64,000 nucleotides of DNA from Cyprinodon diabolis. Taxonomy: Eukaryota; Chordata; Actinopteri; Cyprinodontiformes; Cyprinodontidae. The translations under genes were made by a program, and so were the position numbers. The stretch spans positions 19,731,377 to 19,795,376 of the forward strand of contig CM060080.1 of NCBI GenBank assembly GCA_030533445.1, given 5' to 3'. The notes beneath the pieces are model-generated. The model searched no databases and was not told the origin of the DNA. It saw only the letters and a program-made list of their open reading frames with translations. This document shows, piece by piece, positions 12,101-25,000 of this stretch (position 1 is its first letter; each line of letters begins with the position of its first letter).

Positions 12101-14032
12101 GCAAATTACTCAGCTTTTTCCTCTCTCTTCCTTGGATATAATTACTTGGCAGTTGTCGGTTACTGAGAAGCCAACGTGAAAGTAAATACTGCTGTGAAGG
12201 CCATGAAGCGGCCGGCCTCACAGACGTTTACCTCATTTCACTCTTATTAATAGAAGGACAGTCAGAGGTACCCCATAAGTGACACAGCGGGGGGTGGAGG
12301 GGGAAGCTAGGTTTTCCATGCATCAGCGAACACACCTTCATTTTTCGGATTACCAGTGGATGCAGCATCTGAGGATGGTTAGATATTTCCCTGGCTTGTA
12401 CAAAAAATTTAACTTTAAAATACCTCCTAACATATAGCGATAGTTTAACAACATAGTGTCAGACTCATTTTTGTACATACACATTTCTACTGTATTTTGT
12501 TTAAAAAATGCTTATTTAAAGGGGATTAGCCCTAGAGCACCATCCCGGACTTGTGGCTGACTTGCATTTCATAAATCTCACTGCTCAATGGAAAATTAGT
12601 ATTATTATTATTTTTATCCTCGAGGTGGTATTTTGCACAGACATGAACTCAGTAAAAGTGTAGAACAGTGATAATAAATGTGGTTCAGACAGTTCCTGTG
12701 TTAAACAAGGAATTTAGCAGATTTTTGGATCAGGCTTCAGGTACTTAAGAGATATATGCATTGAATTTCTGTGGGGGAAAAAAAAAGTTTACAAACCACC
12801 TGTTGATAAGAAAGCTAAAAACGTTATCACCACTTCATTACCATCTATAACATATTTACTATTTGTTTTTGTTTTGCCCCAGCAGAGGTGCCTATGTCTG
12901 GAGAACATCCATGATCAATTTCCAAGTCCTTTGGCACAGATTTAGGATTTAGGCCCCGGCCTTTGACAAGGCCAAACCTTTATAAATCCAGTTTTATGTT
13001 TCAAGTAACTGGCCTGATGAAAAAAAATATATATATTGTCATGAACCAGGATCATCCTGCATTTAGTTCCACGGCAAACAATCCTAACACCATATTTTCT
13101 CTGCTGAAGAATGTGATCAAAAATTTTTTATTGTTAAAATTTAATTCTTTGTAATTTGAGGCCTTTTTATCAAATTAGTGTTCAGTTTGGTGATTGCAAA
13201 AGAAGAAAAAAGTTGTTAACTATTCTTGATGTTGATCTAACAGATACATTTTTAAATTCATTAATCAAACTAGTTCCTGTTGCAGGATTCTTACTGTCCA
13301 ACATCACATATTCCTTTTTCAGATCTATCTGTCTGGATCAGACAGACTTCAAGGAGCCCTTGAGATGATACGTAAGCCTTCCTCTAAGGCACGTTGTCTC
13401 TGTCATGTCTGAGTCACTGCTCTCCATCATGACGCACCGACCCATTGCTTCAGCTTTACAGTAAAGGAGGCGCATTCTTTCCTACCCCAGGTTTCTATTT
13501 CAAAGCCGCGCTGCTGTGACAGACGGCTCTGCTTCTCATCCAGCAACCAGAGCATGAATAGAGCCGGCCGCCACGCGCTCATCCCGCCAATTTTATTTGT
13601 TTTATTATATTTTTTCTGGAACCATTACACCTCAGTTAACCTCGCGGTGATGTAACAGGCTGGAGGAGGCAGAAATAACAACAATCCTTTGTGTAATAGC
13701 AGCACATCCTCCGTTACGTAACTCCTTTATAAAGATCTGACCTTCCTGCTTTTCACCTACCGAGACCGGAGAGCCTTTCTATGAGACCCGCATCTCTGAT
13801 CACTTTGGGGCCATGCTCCACTCCTCCTCTTTTCTGCCGGCAAAAATACACCAAAAAAAACAACAAACAAGGTCAGCGATGTTAAACGGGGATGCAACAA
13901 ACTCTTAGTGAATGGTATTACCTGTCCTTTTGAAAACGGGGCCCCCAGCACCGCCACAGACTGAGCTCTGTTTTGTTGGCTCTGTCTGATCTGAGTTCGC
14001 AGAAGACGGAGAAACGGTCCTCTTAATGCCAT
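9105..14032 (-). CDS. arg2: Arginase type II, mitochondrial
   Basis: Eight minus-strand exons: 14032-13922, 13833-13761, 10816-10642, 10516-10357, 9905-9811, 9705-9601, 9517-9381 and 9295-9105. They join in frame to 348 residues (human ARG2 has 354). The enzyme hydrolyses L-arginine to ornithine and urea in mitochondria. The N-terminus [20 protein letters not shown] is Arg-rich, lacks acids and fits a mitochondrial presequence. The manganese ligands are all present: His119 in GGDHS, Asp142, His144 and Asp146 in WVDAHAD, and Asp250 and Asp252 in SFDIDAFDP. Each is offset by 18 from human ARG1, as expected for the longer N-terminus. This N-terminus and the VTI1B neighbour support arg2 over arg1. 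Intron 2 is the largest (13760-10817). All splice sites are GT-AG. Confidence 0.96.
10817..13760 (-). other. arg2 intron 2, no gene recognised
   Basis: A 2.9-kb intron. It is AT-rich for most of its length and more GC-rich near 13400-13700, close to the promoter. I found no exon-like frame and no clear transposon in it. Short arg2 introns such as 9906-10356 are likewise unremarkable. Confidence 0.5.
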
Positions 14033-14139
14033 TTTCCTTCACTTATAATAACCCGAGAGTTTCTGATGAAACCTGCTGAGTCGTTGCGCTGCTGGATGCT
14101 GTTGGTGCAGAGAGGAGGAGGCGGCTCTCTTATTGCCCC

Positions 14140-14400
14140 CAAATCCGTTTAATATTCATGAGCTGCTGTAATGAGAGGCAGGGATGGGCGGAACAGGACG
14201 AACACGCCCTAATGTAGCCGCGCAAACAACCACATATTTATATATGTGAGGGTTATCTGTGGTTAAAACTGTTAACGTGATGCAACTGTTGTTTATCAAA
14301 CGGAGCGCCTTCGGATTTTATTTCAAGCCTCCGACGTCACGAGTGACACGCCTTCGGGTGGACCAATGGCAGCTTGCTTTGTGGGCGTGGCTTTTTTTGC
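14140..14400 (-). promoter_or_regulatory. arg2: Putative arg2 promoter region
   Basis: Upstream of the arg2 ATG, the minus strand reads TATATAAATA at 14244-14235, a plausible TATA box about 200 bp from the start codon. Farther upstream are a CCAAT-type box (near 14365) and GGGCGTGG (near 14383). The transcription start has not been shown. Confidence 0.35.
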
Positions 14401-15712
14401 TAAGTAATGTAGGCCATGAGCTGTTTTGGAGAAGCTCCCCCTGTCAGCGAAGTGGAAATTTCCAGACTGCTACAGTATTCAGCAGGACAGAATGTGAGCA
14501 TAATACCCAAATATTCTAACACAAAACACGGCTTCTCTGGTGTCATGCAAACATGGAAGCACGTCTACATGTTGAGTCATTTTTTTAAATATACTTAGCC
14601 GACAGTCAGAAAAAGGTAAAAGAAAACTAATCTGGATTAGCACTGGATTATTAGAAATGTATTGACATGTCTTATGCCATACAGAAAAGTGAACATGTAT
14701 GTTATATCAAAATGGAGCATAAGATTTGAATTTAATTCACTTAAATTAATTTTATGTATAAAGCGCCAATTCACAACAAATGTCATCTCAAGGCTTTTAC
14801 AGTTCACCAGATCATACAGTCAAACTGATTCAAAGTTTTCTATCTAAGGAAACCCAGTTGATTGCATCAAGTCATTGACTCGAACCCTCACATTAAGCAT
14901 GCTTGCAGCGACAGTGGAGAGGAATAACTCCCTTTTAACAAGAAGAAACCTCCAGCAGAACCAGGTTCAGTGTGAGCTGCTCACAGAAGCAGAGATTCAA
15001 AAAGCAGCTGTAAAAGGCGGCCCGTCCAGGAAACACACAGCCAGGCAGACAAGCTCCGAGCCAGCTCCCATGTCAGAGGATGAAGAGAGCGCATCTAGCC
15101 AGTTTAGTCAATTGATATTTTTATTTCAAACGTTTGATCTCATCGTGACTTTATTAATTTGCTCCAATCACAGCCAAACTAAAATGTTCATGGAAAAAGA
15201 AAAAATACACAAAAGAAAAAAAAAACAAACAGAATAATTTTAGCTTGATTGTCTTGCTTTAAGTTGTTTTTTATTGGAAATGTGGATATTTCAAATTAGT
15301 TAAAATGCCTCTATGGAGATTAAATCATAGGGTCCAAGTTTGAGCGTGTATTTTCAAGGGATAATAATGCATATTAAATATAGATGGCATTAATATAAAA
15401 TCCATACAAAAAAAAAAAAAAAACATCTGTCAATTAAAATTAAATTGATCACCAAAAAGTACATTTGATATATTTTAAATAATAAAACACAAAAATCCAG
15501 GGGGTTTGCTGAACATAAAGGTACCCAATGGTACAATATCAGGATAAATCAAGCTATTCTGATTCTATTCTGTTCCTATAGATAATCCCTCGACCCAATT
15601 TTAGAATAATTTGGGTCACTGCAATCATATAGTGTAATCTTTTATTCATCCCTGGGTGCTTAAAAATGGTTTGGTCAAAAGGAGTCAGCATATTTTTTAA
15701 ATATTTTTTAGC
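14400..15712. other. Intergenic region upstream of arg2 and rbm25
   Basis: No gene is recognised. The frame at 14875-15237 ends in a lysine-rich A-tract and resembles no known protein. A dispersed fish repeat starts near 14737, and an A-run lies at 15408-15423. Confidence 0.45.
14737..14870 (+). repeat. Dispersed fish repeat (copy 1)
   Basis: Contains GCGCCAATTCACAACAAATG followed by TCATCTCAAGGC and an AGATCATACAGTC stretch. The same order recurs at about 53293-53400 in plekhd1 intron 1. The two copies match for about 80 bp and then diverge. Confidence 0.65.
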
Positions 15713-16010
15713 AGGTGGGGCTGCAAGGTGGTGCAGTGGGTATGACTGTGGCCTTGCAGCAAGAAGGTTGGGGGTCTGATTCACGGCCCGGGGTCTTTCT
15801 GCATCGGGTTTACATTTTCTCCCCATGCATGCGTGGGTTCTCTCAGTGTACTCAGGCTTCCTCCCACAGTCCAAAAACATGACTGTTAGGTTAATTGGCT
15901 TTTCTGAATTTTCCTTGTGTGAGTCTGTGTGGGCATGGTTGTGTGTCTCTGTTTTGCCCTGCGACCTGTCCAGGGTGTATCCTGCCTCACGCCAGAGATA
16001 GGAACTGGCT
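15713..16010 (+). mobile_element. tRNA-derived SINE
   Basis: The head has tRNA-like promoter boxes: box A-like TGGTGCAGTGG (about 15729) and box B-like GGGTCTGATTC (about 15771). The body contains CCTCCCACAGTCCAAAAACATG and the tail CTGTCCAGGGTGTATCCTGCC. These are hallmarks of a SINE widespread in teleost genomes. The family name is not assigned. Confidence 0.75.
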
Positions 16011-16019
16011 TTGTTTAAA

Positions 16020-16290
16020 AAAAATATAAATATAAAAAATATAACTGCGGATGTCTGGGGGACAGTGATTCGCCTACATGTTATGAATGCTGGCGTACCA
16101 TAAAGAATAAATTATGAACAGTTTAGTTTGTGCCTTCAACTCGTTGCCTATAGGAGGACGTTACTTGGATATAACCTAACCGAATATCTTCAGAACAGCT
16201 CCAAATTACACAAGACTCATATGGGTGAGTAAAACATGATGTCATAACATAAAATCAAGGGCCCAATGAAATTTTTTAACCTTGAAATAA
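16020..16290 (+). repeat. Copy A of the 'GGATGTCTGGGGGACAG' repeat
   Basis: About 250 bp matching the right arm of the palindromic element at 18.5-19.2 kb. It runs from the AT-rich lead-in through GGATGTCTGGGGGACAGTGA to AATCAAGGGCCCAATG. It lies directly beside the SINE. Confidence 0.75.
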
Positions 16291-17049
16291 GAGAATCACA
16301 TATTATCCATGTCAAATAAGATTATAGAGGTTTCCTAATTATAGAGGTATTGCTCTTTTTTCAAATTTAAATCATCTTATTTCAGGGGAAATCATCTCAC
16401 AGTAAGAAAAAAAATTACTTATATTTAATATTTGTAGGCTATGCTTTCAGTACAGAGGCCCTAATAGGAGCCAGGGGCAGTTCTACAGGAGCTGGCACAT
16501 GTTGGCCCCTGTCTAGAACCGCCCATGTAGCAAGAAGTCCACCACAACATGAACTTGACCTTGTAGTTGTGGGTGTTTTACTTTTTGTTACATTTTTAGA
16601 AACAACTTTGGCACCACCAAGTGTTAAAACACAGATAATGTTTCCTACCAAATAATGGGGTCTTTGCCCCGAGTTTATTATGTGAGGTAACCAGGACGAT
16701 TTGTAGTCTGGTTAGACAACTTGTACTTTCTACTCCAATAGTTACCCCAATGGCTTTAAGTGTGATGTTATGAGCCTGATACATGTTAAAGTCCAGTCGT
16801 CTTTTATTTTGGCAGCCAAGAATCTCCTGTTCTGAATTACAGAGGAATGGAAAATCTAGGGCAGAGATTACTGCACTATGTTTAGTGTCGAATAAAAACT
16901 TTGCATTTCCCTGCAGCCCTAAATTATTTTTTAAATCGGAATCGTACAATTTTAACTACTTAATTTATTCTTTATTTATTATCCGTCCAGACTTGCGTTC
17001 AGCCTGCAAGTCAGCGCTGTGGGTTTAGAACCTGGCGGCGCTATCCCAT

Positions 17050-17214
17050 GATTCCTTTCCCAGTTTTTCCTCAACCAGAAGGGTTTCCTTTAGCCCACCG
17101 GTGTCTTATACAACCTTTTACTCCTTTCTTCTCTGTCTTTTTGCGTTTTGGGGACTTTTGTATGCGAAACCATAAAACTGGAGTCCGGTTTCTTGATTTA
17201 GCATTATTTTGTTG
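17050..17214 (+). other. rbm25: rbm25 5' non-coding exon (left edge approximate)
   Basis: A pyrimidine-rich stretch ends at TTGTTG followed by a strong donor GTGAGT at 17215. The next acceptor (CTGCAG ending at 17481) opens the exon holding the ATG at 17493. The right boundary is well supported; the transcription start is a guess. Confidence 0.5.
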
Positions 17215-17492
17215 GTGAGTATATCAGTTAATGAACGCCGCAGCTGCTAAACTATACTAGCAAAAAGGGGGCTACACAGCTAGCCGTTTTGAGCTAATTA
17301 GGCTACTTAACGTCGCGTAATGCTAAAACTAGCGCGTGCATAACATGTTTAGTCTTAAGTTGTATGTTTTAATTGAAATAATACTATTGTTTATGCGGTT
17401 TTTTTTTGTTCGCTATATGTGGGGGAAACGGAAAGCTTTGTCTTCTTTGTCAGTAATAAATAATGTTTTGCACCCCTGCAGGTTTTCTTAGG

Positions 17493-18274
17493 ATGTCTTA
17501 CTCTCCTCCGATCAACCGCCCACCGATCGGCCTCCCACAGCTGCCCCCTGGGATACCCCCTCCTCAGTATGCAGGCTTTGCTCCTCCAGGTATAAATAAA
17601 GTACCTGTCAGGTGTTTGAAATACAGAGACACGTCTTTATAGATATGAATAGCAACACTATAGCAAGTGTTACTACCAAACCAGTTTAACCAAGGTTGTA
17701 AAGCTAAGATTTTAATCATATGCATTTGGATTTTAGAATAAAATCGACACAAAGTAGGACATTTGTTTCAGAGAAAAAGGGATGTAATCCTATAAATTTA
17801 AGCATATATTATTTTGATGAAAGAGAATCTTACTGAAAATTCATACAGGTTCCACATGGGGGTAATATTATGCCTTCAAAGTCATTTCTAGTAAAGCCCA
17901 CTTGGTGAATAGCAAATTACAAAAGAAAAAATAGTGTCCTAGAAGTTGCATTACTCATCTGGTAGCTATTTTTAAGCAAAAACATAAAAAAGTGTTAGGG
18001 ATAGCAGGCCTGGGCTATATCACTATGATATATGGCTATATATCTAATCTTCTAATTTTTTCCCCTTCCAAATTTCAGTAATCAAATTTTTTATTTAATT
18101 TTTTATATATGTAGTTATATTTTTCATTCCAACTTCCTTATAAAAAAACAAATGACATATATATCTCTAATTTCAATCATCCCCTCTCGGAGGTAATGAT
18201 TTTAAAGCAGGGGTCTTCAACGTTTTCCAGGCCAGGGACGCCCAAACTGATGGCGAGATTGAGCAGGGACCCCC

Positions 18275-18311
<37 letters not shown>

Positions 18312-21300
18312 TGAAATTAGTTATAAGTTATATCAAACTGTTCCTATAGTCACTCTATTACAGATGGAGTCATTTAACAAAAGTAATTTCGCCCTGGGAT
18401 TATTTAAGTATTTCTGATTCCTTGTTGATGGAACAGGTGTTGTGAATGAAACGGTGCCCAGCTTAAAAGAGCTCCTGTGTGTCGCTGAATTTGTGCATTC
18501 CTATGGGCAAACGACTTGAGGGCACAAACTAAACTGTTCATAATTTATCATTTATGGTACGCCAGCATTCATAACATGTAGGCGAATCACTGTCCCCTAG
18601 ACATCTGCGGTTATATTTTTATATTTATATAAAAATATAAATATATAAGCGGAGTGTGTATGACGTCATACACGCGCCGGCTGCTGTTCATTCATCCTGT
18701 CCGCTGAACTGCTGCTAGTTTTACCCACATGCCTGGAAGATGTCTAGTGCTACTACCACAGATGATCTCACTCTCGAAATGGAATTGAACCATTCAGATT
18801 AGCTATCAGAATGAATATAAGGGGTAGAGCGTAGCCGCCTGTGGCCCGGGCTGCCTGTCGCAACTCCAGTCCGAATGACGTCATACACGCGCCGCTTTGT
18901 ATTTTAAACTATAAATATAAAAAATATAACCACGGATGTCTGGGGGACAGTGATTCGCTTACATGTTATGAATGCTGGCGTACCATAAATGATAAATTAT
19001 GAACAGTTTAGTTTGTGCCCTCAACTCGTTGCCCACAGGAAGATGTTACTTTGATATAACTAAACCGAATATCTTCAGAATGGCTCCAAATGACACAAGA
19101 CTCATATGAGCGAGTAGAACATGATGTCATAATGTAAAATCAAGGGCCCAATGAAAAAAAAAAAGCGGCGGTCCCCTTTAAGTGTGCCATAAATCCAAGG
19201 TTTCAGACTTAACAGATGAAAACTCTTATCCTACTCCAATAAGCCTGAAGCTTAATTTCTGGCTCTAATTGCTTCTTCAAATAAATCTTAAAGGTGCAAT
19301 ATTCGTTAAGTCCAAGGGACAGTGATCTAAAAAAAAGTTACAGTTTCTTAAAATTAGTGCAAAAATCATAAATAAGTTTATCTGGCGTATTTTTAATAGG
19401 AAGACGTTACTTGGATATAACTAAACTGAATATCTTCAGAATGGCTCCAAATGACACAAAACTCATATGGGTGAGTAGAACAAGATGTAATAACTTAAAA
19501 TCAAGGGCCCAATGTAAAAAAAAAAAAAAAAAAATGGCGTCCCCCTTTAATGTTTGCAGGTAGTGCTATAACACAGTGAGCTAGTTTATTGGTTATAAGT
19601 ACAAATCTAGGAGAAAAAACTGATGAAGTGATGTCAGTCTGAGCTATGGAAGCTCAAAAATTCGATTTAAGAATTAAATCTTCATAAACAGAAAATTCTA
19701 TTAATGATAAATTGATTAATTGCCAAGCCTTCGTTATTAGTTACATTTTATTAGCTATCTCTGAATAATATTTAAAGGGGATGTCCTTGCAGAAGTTATG
19801 CAGTGAATTTCTGTTTTATTGGGAATGTAGCTCCTACAGGGTTCTCACCAGTGTATTTTAGGGTAGCGAACCGACTGGCACCTGGGCCTCCTTTATCATT
19901 TCAGCACAGACGTTAGTTAAGCTGAACCTTTTAGAATTGCAATGGACTTTTAATGAGAGTAAATGCATTGGAAACTCTCTTCTTAAACTCCTCTGCCTCC
20001 TTATTTGCATGTAATCATGAGGGAAGTGCTGTGAAGACCTGCAGATTTTCAGATGCATAGAAACCCCCCCCCCCCCCCCCCCAACTATATTGAAGCATTT
20101 TAAAAGAATAAAATTTAGAGCTATGCAAACTAAACCTAGCCTGTATAATTACAACATAATTATAATTTGTCTTCTATTAGATAGGGTTTGGGTAAAAACA
20201 AATGTAAATGTGATGTGCTGCAAACTTTGCTGGTTTATGGTGTTGAATGTCCAGACTTAGCAACATATTGTTTGTTATGATGGGAATCAGCATCTAAAAG
20301 GAACTCCATTTCCGTTCCCGTTTTCAGGGACTCCCATGATCCCTGTCCACATGGGTGTAATGGCTCCTGCACCCACGGTGAGTTAGAAACTGCTCATCAT
20401 ATGTCTGTATTAACTATATTTGATGGTTTTCAACATAACATTGTTATCTAAGACCTAAAATGTGCTCTGATTGTGCAGGTTCTGGTTCCGACTACAGTTA
20501 CTGTTTCACAGAAGCCCGTAATGACAAAGAAGGACCCTGTCCTCATCAGAAACAAGGGTGCAGAAGAGAGCGGGGGCCCAACCACCACCGTGTTTGTGGG
20601 AAACATCTCTGAAAAAGCTTCTGACATGTTGGTCAGGCAGCTTCTTGCAGTAAGTGTTCAGTACATTACTGAGTTATTAACATCAAACTAACATTTCTTT
20701 TAAACTATTCCAAACAAAGAGCATTTTTATGCCTTTTCATACATTTTCCGATTGGTTATAAACGACCAAAAGTTTGTTTCCTGAAACATGAATGACTGTG
20801 GAGACTTCAGCAGACTTCCTATTCACTCTTCCTCCAGACTCGGAGAGATTTGAATTCCAAATAAAAAACAGAATTTGATTTTATTTGAAACAGGAGCAAC
20901 CTTCATTAGCCCTGATAGAAGAGCTCTTAACGCTGTCTTTGTTCCAGCAGTGGCCTCCATGAAGACCTCATGTTTAGAGATCATTTATAGCAGGGACACA
21001 TTTACACCGGGTAAAATAAGTATTAAACACTTAGTCTTAGCCTTGGACAACTTTTATTGTCATTTTGTATACACAGATCGTATACAAAAGGTAATTTCAA
21101 CACCACCATTTTTCTCCGTAAATATATTTCTAGAGGTGCTTTTTACATGGCATTTTCACCAGATGTCGGTAACAATCGATGCAATCCACACATACAAAGA
21201 AATCAAACCACAGATGTCCAGAAATTAAGTTACGTATAATAATTTTAAATGGTACTAGGAAAAGTATTTAACACACTTTGTACAAAAGCCTTTGTTTGCA

Positions 21301-22039
21301 ATGAAAGCTTCAAGATTATTCATCTATGGAGAAATTTGTTACATGCATTGCTCAGGTGGGACTATGGCCCATTGTTCTACACAGTTTTCAAATCTTTAAG
21401 GTTTTGTGGGCCTCTTCTATGAATTCTGATCTTTTGTTCTTTCCATAGATTTTCTATTGGATTCGAGTCAGGATTGGCTGGGCCATTCTAGCAGCTTTAT
21501 TTTCTTTCTCTGAAACCAATTGAGTTTCCTTGGCTGTGTGTTTGGGGTCATTGTCTTGCATAAATGTCCATCCACTTTTCATCTCCATCATCCTGTTAGA
21601 TTGAAACAGTTTGTTTTTATCAAGAATGTCCTTGTAACTTTTTCTATTCATCCTTCCTTCAATTATTTAAAGTTTACCAGTAACACATGCTGAAATACAG
21701 CCGTACTCCATGATGTTTCCACCTCCAACCTTCACTGTTGTTAGGTTGTTTTTATGGTGACGTGCAGTGCCCTTTGACCTCTAAACACTATGGGCCGGAT
21801 TTATCAAGATCCAATTTTGCGTGCAGTAATTTGCGCTCGCAAACTGGAATTTTGCGCGAGGGGCTGAACCATGGTTTGCGGGTGATTTAACAAGAGTGAT
21901 TGCGTAACTGGTGGCAGGTGCAAAACTGTTGGAGACGCCCTATTTAAATGATGGTTTTGTGGTTTGCGGCAAAGTAGTTTGTAGTTTGTACAAATTAGTG
22001 CATTAAGAAATTTTAATCTTACAGTGACACCCCCTCCAA

Positions 22040-22096
<57 letters not shown>

Positions 22097-25000
22097 GGTG
22101 TAAACGCCCCATATTGCATATTCATTGCAGAAAAAGTACTAAATGGATAAGAGGCGCTATTTAGCACGTTTTAAAGACCAAATCCTTTTAGCACGCTGTT
22201 GATAGATCAGTTTGTACATTTTTTAGCGTGCGCAGTGAAATAGCTCACGTTTTTATACACGCAAACCTTTGATAGATCTGGCCCTATGTGTATTATGGAA
22301 TCCAAAGAGTTACATTTTGGTAACATCTAACAAGATTATATTCTCCCAGCATTTCACAGGCTTGTCTAAATGTTGTGGAGCAAACTTTAAACGAGCTACA
22401 ACATGCTTTTCCTTCAGCAATGCAGTCTTGCTTGGGGAGCATGCATACAGGACATGGCGGTTGAGTGCTTTACTTATTGTTTTCTTTAAACAATTGTACC
22501 TGCTAATTCCAGGTTTTCCTGAAGCTTTCCACAAGTGGTCTTTGGCCCTTGGACAACTCTTCTGATAATTCTTTTCACTTCTCTGTCAGAAATCTTGCGA
22601 GGAGCACCTGGTCATGGTGTCTTTATGGTGAAAAGATGTTCTTTTGACTTCAGGATTATGGCCCCAACATTGCTCACTGGAACACTTCAGAAATTTAGAA
22701 ATCATTCGGTAACCAATGCCTTCATTAAGTTTGCAAAGGTCTTGAGAAAGCTCTTTACTTTTACCCATCATGAGATGTTTCTTATTCTTGTGAGGTTTTA
22801 TGGTGGTTGGCAAACTAGTTAAAAGTGCATTATTGCCACCAACTGATAAGGAGTTAGGCAAGGAAACAGGAAATGACTACCCCCAGAAAAAAGAAAGAAA
22901 GAAAAACTGTTTACCTGAACCCAACATAATAAATATTTTGTCATATTTGCCCTCATAATTTCTAATTTTACTTTAGTTTATTGTCACTCTGCCAGTTTCT
23001 GATGGTCCTACTGCATGAGATGTTTCATACCAGAGAGGCCTTTTTATAGGCCATCATTTGGGAATGAATCAGATGATATTAATTTTCACTTACAAGTGGC
23101 AGGATTGCTTTCTAATTACTGAGAGATTTCGGTTGGTGTCTTGGCTTTCCATGCCTTTATATACCTCTCTTTCTTTACGTGTTTAATACTTGTTCCTTAT
23201 GCCATTCAAGATTATTACACATAACTTTATTGTTGGACATCTGTGGTTTGATTTATTTGTATGTGTGGATTGCATGGATTGTTACCGACATCTGGTAAAA
23301 ATGTCATGTCAATATGACCTTTAAAAACATATTTATTGAAAAAAAATTGTGCCGTGTTCAAAACTTATTTTACCTGTTGTATATCGGGCCACCTTAGTAT
23401 TATAAGTTCTTTAAGAGATTCTATAACTTGTGTTATAACTTCACTCCCATTTATATTACGAAGTTTTTGCCACGTTGTAGCTTTTTAAAGAACAAATGCC
23501 TCTAATTAGACACACATGATTTAGGAATGCATCTGTTTATTAGACCGTAAAACCATGAGTTTAATAATTCTCTCACAATATTATTAATTAATGTTGTGTT
23601 TTTATTACCTATAAGACATAATCACTAAAATTAAAAGCCATTTTTAAACTTAAAACTAAAAAAAAAAAAATGTCTCTCCTTCTATAGTAGATCTGCATGA
23701 GGTGGCAAAACAATGTAACATTTTCTGCTGCATAGAGGTGGTTATACAGGGGGTACATGGTCCTTTAGGCTTTGATTTGGGTCAAAAACGTCCAGGTACA
23801 TGTTAGGGCGATAAATTTGATATTTAATCTTTATATGTCCAATCTTGTTCTGAAAAACACCCAGACTGTCATAGATTGTCAAAAAAAATTACTCTTTAAA
23901 AGGTATTTATATGTAATCCTTTGGGATTAGAGGAATCCTTAAAATTGATTTCATTTTGCACCAAATTCATGTTTTTAAGATTGATTGAGTTTGATATATT
24001 ATGATCAACATACCAGAATCGCATAACATTGATCTCTTTATGAAGTCTTAATATGATCATTGATGTCTTGATATGATCAAAAAGTTGTTGTTAAATCAGT
24101 TTTTATCTTCAACCAAGAATTAAAAATGTTTTTGTTTATTTTGTTCAAAATAGAAATGTGGTATTGTCCTGAGCTGGAAGAGGGTCCAAGGTGCCTCTGG
24201 GAAACTTCAAGGTAAAAAAAAAACCCTTCTATGTAGATTTTTATCTTATGCCGCCTATAGGTTCTAGTTATATTCTGTTTGCTGATTTTTAGTTTTTTCC
24301 CCCCTAAATTTGACAATTGCACTTTTATCTGATCCATTGTGTTTATTTTTTGTATATATTTTGTGATATAATTAATTCCATCTGTCTTTGATATGTGGAA
24401 GCTTTTGGATTCTGTGAGTATAAGGAGCCTGAGTCCACGCTTCGAGCTCTCCGACTTCTCCATGAGCTGCTCCTAGGTGACAAGAAGCTGCTGGTCAAGG
24501 TAGACGCTAAGACCAAGGCTCAGCTGGACGAGTGGAAGGCCAAGAGGAGGAGTGCCAATGGGGTACTGTGTTCACCTTTTGATTAAAATATGTGAAACAA
24601 GCTTTTATTTAACTAAAATGTTTCAATAAGTGTTTTAAAGTTTTAAAATCATCACTTGGATTTGACACGTAGGGAACCACAGACGTGTCTAAAAATGTAG
24701 AAGAAGAAGAGGCAGAGGTTCTCGATGAAGAAACGCTGCATCGAGATCAGGTTGTGAAGGGGGCGATAGAGGTCCTTATCCGAGAGTACTCCAGTGAGCT
24801 TAACGCTCCCTCACAAGACTCCGAGGGCCAGCCTCGCAACAAAAAACGCAAAGAGAAGAAAGAAGAGGTAGTATTTGGCTGTGGCCTATAATAGGCTGAA
24901 GTATTATGTGATATTCTATTAAACTTTGAAGTAAATTTACCACGATTACGTTCTATAAGGATATCAATGCCATGGAGTTGGAGGATGACAAGAGAGACCT

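Noticed and set aside
14875..15237. 120-residue plus frame upstream of rbm25
   Set aside because: No recognisable domain, overlaps dispersed repeat sequence and ends in a lysine run from an A-tract.
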